Assembly: GCA_041624435.1 (NCBI GenBank)
Contig: JBFJVB010000004.1
Location: 1 to 64,000, forward strand
Direction of reading: 5' to 3'
DNA length: 64,000 nt
Origin: Oceanococcus sp041624435
Lineage (GTDB): Bacteria; Pseudomonadota; Gammaproteobacteria; Nevskiales; Oceanococcaceae
Part shown: in pieces, positions 34,614-42,114 of the stretch
Layout of the letters: each line of letters begins with the position of its first letter
How positions within the stretch are numbered: position 1 is the first letter of the stretch
Made by a program: the position numbers and the translations under genes
The notes under the pieces: model-generated
What the model was told of the DNA's origin: nothing
What the model saw: the letters and a program-made list of their open reading frames with translations, nothing else
Database searches by the model: none

Positions 34614-35029
34614 TCCGCACCACGGCAGCGGCACGCAGGTCGCAAACCGCGGTCGGGCAGGATCACTTCTCGTTCCGTCCAGCCGCGAAAGCCCGCACCT
34701 GCCACCGTCCTGTTGCACCGAAAACCCGAATTTCCCTGGATTCAAGAGGTTCTGAACCGCCTTGCTGCTTCGAAACCCGAAGCGTAGGATTCAAAGCGAC
34801 ACTCACAGAACAAGATCTCCGCGCGGGAGCAGGGAGTCCGCTGATGAACGCCACGTCCGTCCTGGTCAACAGGATTCTTTTCCCGGCGCACGCCGCATCC
34901 AGCCCGCGCCGGATCCTCGTCTGTTGAGTAGGCGAACGGCCTGATTCTTGGATTGTGGCGCTGCTCACTGGGCAAATAATCACTCACATCGTCGCCACCG
35001 CGGCGAACAACGCAAGAGGTTCACAAGCA
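34614..35029. other. Intergenic region with no clear gene
   Basis: The 416 bp between the channel gene and the repeat-protein gene hold no convincing coding frame on either strand. A short stem GCTTCG/CGAAGC lies near 34765-34781. The rest is non-repetitive and may carry the promoter for the downstream gene. Confidence 0.6.
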
Positions 35030-36721
35030 ATGAGTCAAACGCCAGAAGTCAGAGGGGGGCGATGGGCCGCGGGAGCCATCATCAGCTGTGCCATTGTATT
35101 CACGAGCGCGGTCGATGCGCGCATGTTTCGCGACAGCCACGGCAACGTCGGCTACTCCACCGCGGCAGAATGTGACGCCGCCATTGCCTCGGGAGAGGCC
35201 AAGTTCTACCAGCCCTTCACCCGGCAAGCCCCGCTGCTGCGCGACGGGGAGACGGAGGTGAACGCGATGCGTCTGGGCGACGTGCCCGGCTACCAGCGCG
35301 GCGCCTGTGATCCCGGGGTGGGCCATCAGTATGATCGGGACGGGGTCAGCACCGCACTGGTCGGCAAGTTCGTGCCGTTCAGCCCGGACCTGGAGGTCAA
35401 CGCCTACACCAATGCCACCGGCAAGATCATCCGCCTGACGATGAAGCGTTGTGACAATAATTTCGGCAGCGACATGCCTCGCCCCGCCGGCCAGCCACAA
35501 GCCGCCAGCGAGTGCCACGCGGATGTCCTGGTGCCGGCCAAGTTTGAAACCCGCACTGAAAAAGTTGAAGTCGTGCCGGCCACCGTCCGCTACGTACCGG
35601 TCCCGGCCACCTACAGAACGGTCGAGGAACGGGTGATGGTGCAGGCCGAGATGGTCAAGCAGATCCCGGTCCCGGCCACCTACAAGACGGTGACGGAAGA
35701 AGTCCTGATCAAGCCGGAAACCATTCGCAAGGAACCGGTTCCGCCCACCTACAAGACGGTGAGCGAACGCGTCGTGTTGCGCCCGGAAAGCACCCGAATC
35801 AAGGTCACTCCGGCGACCTACAAAACGGTGACCGAAAAGGTTTTGCAGCGCGAAGCCAGCACCCGTCTGGTGTCCTATCCGGCCAAGTTTGAAACCGTAA
35901 CCGAAACCGTCGAAATCTCGGAAGAGCACAAGGTCTGGAAGCGTGGACGGGCCTGGATCGGCCAGGCCATTGACGTGCGCCCCCTACGCGGCTTCGAGGT
36001 CGGGCCTGACGGGCGAGCGCTGGGCGATAAGGTCGAAAAGGGCTGGGCGACCGCCGACAACAACAACCTGGACGATGACGTGATGTGCCTGGTGGTGGTG
36101 CCGGCCCAATACAAGACCATCCGACGCAAGGTGCTGATTGAACCGGCGGGAGTGCGCGAGGAACCGATCCCGGCGGTGTACAAGACGGTCACCCATGAGG
36201 TGGTCGACACCCCGGCCCGCTCCGAAGAAATCGTCGTGCCGGCAGCCTATGGCAGCATCGAACGCCGGGTTGTGGACACCCCGGCCAGCACCCGGGACGT
36301 GGTCATTCCGGCGGTTTATGAAACGGTGAAACGCACCGTGGTGGATAAGCCTGCATCCTACCGTGAAGAGGTGATTCCGGCGGTCTACGAGACGGTGCGT
36401 CGGCAGGTCATCGACACCCCGGCCACGGTGCGCGAAATCGCCGTTCCCGCCGAATACCGCACGCTGTCCCACCGGGTCAAGGTCAGCGATGGGCGCACCG
36501 AACGCCGCGCCATACTGTGTGACACCAATGCCACACCCGCCAAGATCATGGAAATTCAGCGCGCGCTGGCGCAGGCCGGATTCAACCCGGGGCCGATTGA
36601 CGGCATCATTCGTTCCCAGACGATGAGGGCGGTCAATCGTTACCAGCAAGCCAATGAGCTGCCGGTCGATGGCTATCTCAATCTGGAAACAGTCCGATCG
36701 CTCGGAGTGAGCCCGGACTGA
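35030..36721 (+). CDS. Exported protein with twelve 23-residue repeats and a peptidoglycan-binding domain
   Basis: This 563-residue protein has a signal peptide (cleavage near TSAVDA-RM) and an N-terminal domain with four cysteines. From about residue 167 there is a tandem array of about twelve units, each near 23 residues, with the pattern hP-A-x-Y-K/E-T-V-x-x-x-V. The array is split 6 + 6 by a 50-residue insert (around HKVWKRGRAWIGQAIDVRP). The C-terminal 60 residues are a PG_binding_1 domain (IQRALAQAGFNPGPIDGIIR). The units should form a rigid beta-rich fibre tying something to the cell wall. ATG 35030 was chosen over 34955 because it gives the signal peptide. Function is unknown. Confidence 0.85.
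   Translation: MSQTPEVRGGRWAAGAIISCAIVFTSAVDARMFRDSHGNVGYSTAAECDAAIASGEAKFYQPFTRQAPLLRDGETEVNAMRLGDVPGYQRGACDPGVGHQYDRDGVSTALVGKFVPFSPDLEVNAYTNATGKIIRLTMKRCDNNFGSDMPRPAGQPQAASECHADVLVPAKFETRTEKVEVVPATVRYVPVPATYRTVEERVMVQAEMVKQIPVPATYKTVTEEVLIKPETIRKEPVPPTYKTVSERVVLRPESTRIKVTPATYKTVTEKVLQREASTRLVSYPAKFETVTETVEISEEHKVWKRGRAWIGQAIDVRPLRGFEVGPDGRALGDKVEKGWATADNNNLDDDVMCLVVVPAQYKTIRRKVLIEPAGVREEPIPAVYKTVTHEVVDTPARSEEIVVPAAYGSIERRVVDTPASTRDVVIPAVYETVKRTVVDKPASYREEVIPAVYETVRRQVIDTPATVREIAVPAEYRTLSHRVKVSDGRTERRAILCDTNATPAKIMEIQRALAQAGFNPGPIDGIIRSQTMRAVNRYQQANELPVDGYLNLETVRSLGVSPD
35528..36543 (+). repeat. Protein-level tandem repeat array (about 69 bp per unit)
   Basis: About twelve degenerate 69-bp units encode hydrophobic-Pro-Ala-x-Tyr-Lys-Thr-Val-type repeats. 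The periodicity is clear in translation (for example PVPATYKTVTEEV then PVPPTYKTVSERV) but DNA identity between units is moderate, so duplication is old. Units six and seven are separated by a unique insert at about 35920-36090. Confidence 0.8.
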
Positions 36722-36750
36722 GGCGTCAACGGAATTTCTTTGGCAACCGA

Positions 36751-36777
36751 GAAGGGGCGACCAGGTGTCGCCCCTTC
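36751..36777 (+). terminator. Hairpin after the repeat-protein gene
   Basis: GAAGGGGCGAC (36751-36761) and GTCGCCCCTTC (36767-36777) form a perfect 11-bp stem with a 5-nt loop, 30 bp after the stop codon. No T-run follows directly, but the stem is very stable. Confidence 0.6.
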
Positions 36778-36979
36778 GCGTTCCGACTCGCCGGGCCACA
36801 CGATCCGACTGCGGCCGAGAATGAGACTGCCGCTACCCCGGAGCCACTGCCCCGGGCGGTAGCACGTTATGGACGCCCGTTCCGTTTGCCGCGCCGCACG
36901 CCCCTGAAGCACCCTGAGCCTGGTCATCCGGCGGCCTGAATCTGCCGCAAACCTGGCCTTGTACGCTTCTCCACAGACA

Positions 36980-37006
36980 AAAAAGCCGGGCAATGCCCGG
37001 CTTTTT
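36980..37006 (-). terminator. Rho-independent terminator of the TonB receptor gene
   Basis: GCCGGGC (36985-36991) and GCCCGGC (36995-37001) form the stem with loop AAT. AAAAA and TTTTT flank it, so it can work on both strands. It lies 17 bp after the end of the minus-strand receptor gene. Confidence 0.88.
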
Positions 37007-37022
37007 CATGAATCACGCTGGC

Positions 37023-40000
37023 TCAGAAGCGGGTCACGAAACGCAGATAGCCAAAAATTCCTGGCGTATCGTAGGTGGTCACGTCAAAGCTGTTGGAAAA
37101 GCTGGTAAAGCCGACCGGCGGATTCTGATTGAACAGATTGTCGACACCGATGGTCACGTCGGTGCCGAAATCGGCCAGCGTATAGGTGAACTGCACGTCG
37201 TGATACCAGGTGCCATCCAGCTCGTTCTGCGAGGCCGTGATGTCATCCGGATTCGGGCTCGAGCACAGGCCCAGCGCGGTCAGCGAAAGATCGCCGTCGA
37301 ATCCGTCATAGCAATCCTCGGTGGCGGAACCGATGTAGCGCAGGCTCCACGCCGCCTGCAGGTTCTCCCAGGACCAGGCCAGTTCGGCGTTGGACTTGAC
37401 CCGGGGGAAATTGACGTTGGCCGAACCCTCGTAGCGTCCGGCATAGGAGGTCTTGGTCGAACCCCCCTCAACGGCCGGATCGAACTGATCGTATTTGATC
37501 AGATAACTGGTATCCCAGCTCAGCTTGAACTGACCGATACCCTCGAAAGGCAGCGTGTAATCCAGCGTGAGATCGATACCGGAGGTTTCCAGCTTGGCGA
37601 AGTTGGTGAACTGGTTCAGCACGTTTTCGATGCCGCCGCCGGCATTACGCTCGACCGCATCACAGAAGCTGCGCTGATCCGGGTTGGTACGATAGCAGGC
37701 ATCCAGAATGTACTGGGCGCCAGGCACGGTGATGAAGTCATCAATCTTGATCGAGAACCAGTCGAAGTAGATATTGAAATCCGGCACCCGGCTCGGGCTG
37801 TAGACGAAACCGGCGGTGAAGGTGGTCGCCGTCTCCGGATTCAGCTCCGGGTTGCCGCCAAAGTCGCTGGGCAACTGCAGCAGGGTCTGGGTATAGCCAC
37901 TATCGATCCCATCGGCTTCACAGTTCGTGTCCGCGTTCGAGTCCGCCGCGCGCTCGTCGGCGTCACAGGGGTCGACCAGTCTCGGGAAACTCTGCGCCGC
38001 ACCCAGGAACAGGTCGGTGATGGCCGGAGCGCGGAAGGCCTGCGAGGCGGTGCCCCGAACCAGCAAATCCGCAACCGGTTGCCAGCGGATGCCCGCCTTG
38101 CCGACGCTCTTGGAGCCGAAGGCATCGTAGTCGGAGTAACGCGTCGCCAGCGACAGCTCCAGCGCTTCGGCATAGGGCTGCGACCTCAGCAGGGGGATGG
38201 CCAGTTCGGCGAACACCTCACGCGCTTCGATGGCGCCCTGGGTGATGTCCTGCTGGTTGGTGCTTGAACGTCCGGCCTGGACGAACGGATCGGGCACGTT
38301 CAGATAGTCTTCCTTGCGCCACTCCAGGCCCAAGGCGAAACCCAGTGGACCCGCGGGCATCTCCAGCACTTCGGTGCTGAAGTTCAGGTAGACATTCTGC
38401 ATCTCCTGTTCCTGGCTGCTGTGATCCACATAGATGATGTAATCAAGCTGCTCCTGGGTAATCGAACCGCTGCCATCCGGCCCCTGTCCGCCGAACATGT
38501 TCAGCGGCACGCAGTCGGGATCGGCGGCACAGTCGGCGGCCGGCCCCAGCGCCAGACGGGCGTGATCCAGATCGATCAGGCCGAAATTGACGGCCTTGTT
38601 CTTGCTCTGCCCCCAGGACGCCCCGAGTTCCCAGGACACATAGCGGCTCAGCGCATCGAACTCGCCGGTCAGACCGAAGCCCACCCGGGTGGTGTCGACC
38701 GTCTGATTGAAATCACGCTCGCCCTGCTCGACCATGCGGCGGAGCACGGCGCCGAAACCGATCAGCTCGGAGTTGGGGTCGGCACGACCCATGTCCTGGT
38801 TGAAGGGATTGTATTCCTGGTCTTCGGCGATATACAGCGTGGAGTACGGCGGGAACAGCAGATCGCCGGTGAACAGTGGCATCTCGGCCAGCAACTGGCG
38901 GGAGACCCGGCGGTTGTAGAGCATTTCGCCGGTCAGATTCATGCCAAAAGGCAGCGGCTGATTGATCATCGCGAAGGCCGAGCTGCGCTCGTTGGGCGTG
39001 ATCAGGTAGTTCACCGGCGCGTAATTGTAGGCATCTTCCGGCAACTGGCGGCGGAAATCGGCCTGTGAGGTGCCGCTGGCGCCATCGCGCAGGGTCAGCC
39101 AGCACAGTGGCAGCTGCCCCAGATTCGGGTCGTTGGCGATGGCATCGGGAATCAGCGACACGCCCAGGGTATCGCCGCTGGTGCCATTCGCCGCGCTAAA
39201 GCCCGCATCCAGACGATCGCACTCATTGAGCAGTACGCCGGGGTCCGTCGCTGCGGGGTTCGGCACCCAGACAAAGGTCCCCTGCGGGGTGCCCAGGCTG
39301 CCGCGGGTATTGCCGGTGCCAAACAGCGGCACCTTGGAGATGTCGCGATCGCCGGCCAGCACGTCCTCATCGTTGGCGTAGTTCAGGTCGACAAACACCG
39401 AGGTCTTGCCCAGGACCCGGCCCCAGGAAAGATTCAGATTCTCACGCAGACCATCGCCCTCGGACACGAAACTGCCCGTCTGGCCACGCAGCTCCAGACC
39501 CTCGAAGTCCTTGCGGGTAATGATGTTGATCACTCCGGCAATGGCGTCGGAGCCATAGGTCGTCGAAGCCCCGTCCTTGAGAATGTCGACCCGTTCAATG
39601 ATCGAGACCGGGATCGTGGTGAGATCCACCGAAGATGTGGACAGGGAACGCAGACCGTTCACCCAGCGCCGGCCGTTGACCAGCACCAGTACACGCTGCG
39701 AACCCAGGTTACGCAGGTCGACCTCAACCGCTCCGGTACCACCATTATTGAACGCGGTGCCCAGCGCCGAGCCTGCAACCGGCAAATTCTGCAGCAGATC
39801 GCCCAGTGAGGTCACCCCGCTGCGCTCGATCATGTCGCGGTCCACGGTCAGCACCGGATTTGCGGTTTCATAGTCGGTGCGCTTGATGCGCGAGCCGGTG
39901 ACTTCGATTCTGCCCAGCGTGACCGCATCGCCGGGCTGGGCGGCTTCGAGCTGCTCCGCTTCAAGCTGGATGGTGTCCAAGCCCCCTGCGTCCTGGGCCA

Positions 40001-40079
40001 GAGCCGCCATGGGCGCCGCCAGAAAGCAGAGCAATATGTAACGCGGTAACGGCGCGTCGAACCGAAATTTCGTGAACAT
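37023..40079 (-). CDS. Large TonB-dependent receptor
   Basis: This 1018-residue outer membrane receptor has a signal peptide (ending AALAQ). A possible TonB box lies near RIEVTGSRIKR, and the plug domain contains VLVLVNGRRWVNGL and VDILKDGASTTYGSDAIAGV. The long barrel ends in Phe (RFVTRF). Size and the Asp/Cys-rich loops resemble receptors found in many copies in Xanthomonadales-like and marine heterotrophs for peptides or carbohydrates. The substrate cannot be named. I chose ATG 40079 with GGGGAA upstream; an upstream in-frame start at 40175 lacks a signal peptide. Confidence 0.9.
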   Translation of the reverse strand: MFTKFRFDAPLPRYILLCFLAAPMAALAQDAGGLDTIQLEAEQLEAAQPGDAVTLGRIEVTGSRIKRTDYETANPVLTVDRDMIERSGVTSLGDLLQNLPVAGSALGTAFNNGGTGAVEVDLRNLGSQRVLVLVNGRRWVNGLRSLSTSSVDLTTIPVSIIERVDILKDGASTTYGSDAIAGVINIITRKDFEGLELRGQTGSFVSEGDGLRENLNLSWGRVLGKTSVFVDLNYANDEDVLAGDRDISKVPLFGTGNTRGSLGTPQGTFVWVPNPAATDPGVLLNECDRLDAGFSAANGTSGDTLGVSLIPDAIANDPNLGQLPLCWLTLRDGASGTSQADFRRQLPEDAYNYAPVNYLITPNERSSAFAMINQPLPFGMNLTGEMLYNRRVSRQLLAEMPLFTGDLLFPPYSTLYIAEDQEYNPFNQDMGRADPNSELIGFGAVLRRMVEQGERDFNQTVDTTRVGFGLTGEFDALSRYVSWELGASWGQSKNKAVNFGLIDLDHARLALGPAADCAADPDCVPLNMFGGQGPDGSGSITQEQLDYIIYVDHSSQEQEMQNVYLNFSTEVLEMPAGPLGFALGLEWRKEDYLNVPDPFVQAGRSSTNQQDITQGAIEAREVFAELAIPLLRSQPYAEALELSLATRYSDYDAFGSKSVGKAGIRWQPVADLLVRGTASQAFRAPAITDLFLGAAQSFPRLVDPCDADERAADSNADTNCEADGIDSGYTQTLLQLPSDFGGNPELNPETATTFTAGFVYSPSRVPDFNIYFDWFSIKIDDFITVPGAQYILDACYRTNPDQRSFCDAVERNAGGGIENVLNQFTNFAKLETSGIDLTLDYTLPFEGIGQFKLSWDTSYLIKYDQFDPAVEGGSTKTSYAGRYEGSANVNFPRVKSNAELAWSWENLQAAWSLRYIGSATEDCYDGFDGDLSLTALGLCSSPNPDDITASQNELDGTWYHDVQFTYTLADFGTDVTIGVDNLFNQNPPVGFTSFSNSFDVTTYDTPGIFGYLRFVTRF

Positions 40080-40320
40080 GATTTTCCCCAGTTGCCTGTT
40101 GGCTTCCTTATCAAGCCGGCGTGAATTCAAGAGTTGTCGGCCTCCCGACTGCAAGCGGCGCTTGATGGCGCACACCGCACGGGCCGCTCAGGGTCACAAT
40201 GATACGTCATGACAGCCTGGCCGAGACGAGAGACACACGGACCATGCAGCCGAATGGTTCCGTGGCTTGACGCTTTCCCGAGTGCCGAACCACGGCCAGA
40301 GAAGATGAAGAACCGAACAA

Positions 40321-40346
40321 AAAAGCCCTGATCATCAGGGCTTTTT
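40321..40346 (-). terminator. Rho-independent terminator after tRNA-Ser
   Basis: GCCCTGA (40325-40331) and TCAGGGC (40335-40341) form the stem with loop TCA, flanked by AAAA and TTTTT. It lies 32 bp downstream of the tRNA-Ser on the minus strand and can end the csrA-tRNA transcript. Confidence 0.85.
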
Positions 40347-40377
40347 CGACATCTTGGCGCACAGCGACACACAATAC

Positions 40378-40470
40378 TGGCGGAGAAGGAGGGATTCGAA
40401 CCCTCGATGAGGCTATAAACCCCATACTCCCTTAGCAGGGGAGCGCCTTCAGCCGCTCGGCCACTTCTCC
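40378..40470 (-). tRNA. tRNA-Ser (anticodon GCU)
   Basis: On the minus strand the sequence begins GGAGAAGTGGCCGAGCGG and ends CCTTCTCCGCCA, forming a 7-bp acceptor stem with encoded CCA. The anticodon loop CTGCTAA gives GCU, and the long variable arm (TATGGGGTTTATAGCCTCAT) is typical of serine tRNA. The T-arm GGTTCGAATCC is intact. As in E. coli, it lies just downstream of csrA. Confidence 0.98.
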
Positions 40471-40516
40471 GTATTCATTTTTCGGGCGACCGGATTTCCC
40501 AAGCCCCAGACAGACG

Positions 40517-40564
40517 CTACGCGCCTGACTCCCGCCTCGATTGAGGAGGCAAGAGGGCGCGTAG
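40517..40564 (-). repeat. Long imperfect inverted repeat between csrA and tRNA-Ser
   Basis: CTACGCGCC (40517-40525) and GGCGCGTAG (40556-40564) are perfect 9-bp arms. Inside them GCCTC (40534-40538) and GAGGC (40546-40550) can extend the hairpin. It lies 31 bp after the csrA stop. It could be a csrA terminator without a U-run, or an RNA processing site separating csrA from the tRNA. Confidence 0.5.
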
Positions 40565-40594
40565 GATAACGGTTTTCGAGCCGTGGATAAAGTC

Positions 40595-40780
40595 TTATTC
40601 GGTGTCGACGAATTCTTCTCCGTTTCGGCTGCGTTCCAGCACTTCTTCACGATGCACTGCAACCTCGCGTGGCGCGTCAACACCAATTCGCACTTGATTG
40701 CCTTTGACGCCCAACACCGTAACGGTGACCTCGTCGCCGATCATCAAGGACTCTCCAACTTTTCTGGTAAGAATAAGCAA
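40595..40780 (-). CDS. csrA: Carbon storage regulator CsrA/RsmA
   Basis: This 61-residue RNA-binding dimer controls translation and stability of many mRNAs by binding GGA motifs. The N-terminal MLILTRKVGESLMIGD and the C-terminal binding strand with VDAPREVAVHREE are conserved. The position between lysC and tRNA-Ser is the classical one. Confidence 0.98.
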   Translation of the reverse strand: MLILTRKVGESLMIGDEVTVTVLGVKGNQVRIGVDAPREVAVHREEVLERSRNGEEFVDTE

Positions 40781-40875
40781 GTCATTTCTCCGGGTTCAAC
40801 GGATAGTTTCGCACCGAAAGAGTATCGGTACGCGCATGGCAGACTAAAGTTTAAGATGCGGTCTCACCGCATGCT

Positions 40876-42111
40876 TTACATAGCCTCTGAGACCGGCTCT
40901 TTGTCCAGTTCGAATTCTTTATGCAATGACCGTACCGCAAGCTCCATGTACTTGCTGTCAATCACGACCGAAATCTTGATTTCGGACGTGGAGATCATAC
41001 GGATATTGATATTTTCCCTCGCCAGAGTGGCGAAGGTCTTGCTGGCGACACCCGCATGCGAACGCATGCCGACACCCACCAGCGACACTTTGACGATATC
41101 GTCACTGCCGCGAACATCCTTGGCGCCCAGCCCGCTGGCCACCTTGCGCATGATGTCCATGGCGGTGCCAAAGTCGCGTTTGTGTACGGTAAAGGTCAGA
41201 TCCGTGGTGCCATCGGACCCGACGTTCTGCACGATCATGTCCACTTCGATGTTCGCCTCACCGATGGGCCCCAGGATGGCCGAAGCGATACCGGGATGGT
41301 CGGGCGCACCAACAATCGTGAGCTGAGCTTCATCGCGATTGAAGGCAATGCCTGAGATAATCGGATCTTCCATCGCGCTTTCCTCCAAACTGATCAAAGT
41401 GCCCGGTCCATCCTCGAATGCGGACAGTACCCGTAACGGCACGGCATATTTACCGGCAAATTCCACCGCGCGAATTTGCAGGACTTTAGACCCTAAGCTG
41501 GCCATTTCCAGCATTTCCTCGAAGGTAATGCGTTCCAGCCGACGGGCATGGGGCTCCACCCGCGGGTCGGTGGTATAGACCCCATCCACATCGGTGTAAA
41601 TCTGGCATTCCGCCGCCTTGAGCGCCGCGGCCAGGGCCACGGCGGTGGTATCGGAACCACCCCGGCCCAGGGTCGTGATGTTACCGTGCTCGTCTGAGCC
41701 CTGGAAGCCGGCGACGATCACGATCCGGCCCTGGCTGAGATCATGCTGAATGTGCTGATGATCAATCTTCTGGATGCGCGCCTTGGTATGCGCGGCATCC
41801 GTCCAGATTTTGACCTGCGACCCGGTATAGGAACGCGCTGGCTGCCCCAGGTGCTCCAAAGCCATCGACAGCAGGGCGATCGTCACCTGCTCCCCGGTCG
41901 ACAGCAGCACATCCATTTCTCGCAGTGTGGGACGATCGCTAATCGCCTGCGCCAGCGCCGTCAGCCGGTCGGTTTCGCCACTCATTGCGGAAACCACGAC
42001 GACCACATCGTGACCGGCCTCATGAGTCGCCTTGACCTTTTCCGCCACGGCCTGGATGCGCTCCACCGAGCCCACCGAGGTACCGCCAAATTTCTGTACG
42101 ATCAGCGCCAT
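40876..42111 (-). CDS. lysC: Aspartate kinase
   Basis: This 411-residue monofunctional aspartokinase makes aspartyl phosphate for lysine, threonine and methionine. The kinase signature VQKFGGTSVG is at the start. GRGGSDTTAVALAAAL lies in the middle, and two ACT domains (from about 265) contain the lysine/threonine feedback site. It starts 3 bp after the alaS stop. Confidence 0.97.
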   Translation of the reverse strand: MALIVQKFGGTSVGSVERIQAVAEKVKATHEAGHDVVVVVSAMSGETDRLTALAQAISDRPTLREMDVLLSTGEQVTIALLSMALEHLGQPARSYTGSQVKIWTDAAHTKARIQKIDHQHIQHDLSQGRIVIVAGFQGSDEHGNITTLGRGGSDTTAVALAAALKAAECQIYTDVDGVYTTDPRVEPHARRLERITFEEMLEMASLGSKVLQIRAVEFAGKYAVPLRVLSAFEDGPGTLISLEESAMEDPIISGIAFNRDEAQLTIVGAPDHPGIASAILGPIGEANIEVDMIVQNVGSDGTTDLTFTVHKRDFGTAMDIMRKVASGLGAKDVRGSDDIVKVSLVGVGMRSHAGVASKTFATLARENINIRMISTSEIKISVVIDSKYMELAVRSLHKEFELDKEPVSEAM

Positions 42112-42114
42112 GGC

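Larger units (their letters stand above)
36722..37022. other. Intergenic region with two terminator hairpins
   Basis: This 301-bp gap between convergent genes has a hairpin close to the repeat-protein stop (36751-36777) and a rho-independent terminator near the TonB receptor end (36980-37006). The stretch between them shows no gene. Confidence 0.6.

Noticed and set aside
35528..36543. CRISPR array or DNA minisatellite
   Set aside because: The 69-bp period is in frame, conserved at protein level and degenerate at DNA level, with no spacers of the CRISPR kind.
36993..38267. Open frame of 424 codons on the plus strand
   Set aside because: It is antisense to the TonB-dependent receptor; its start lies in the terminator and no motif is seen.
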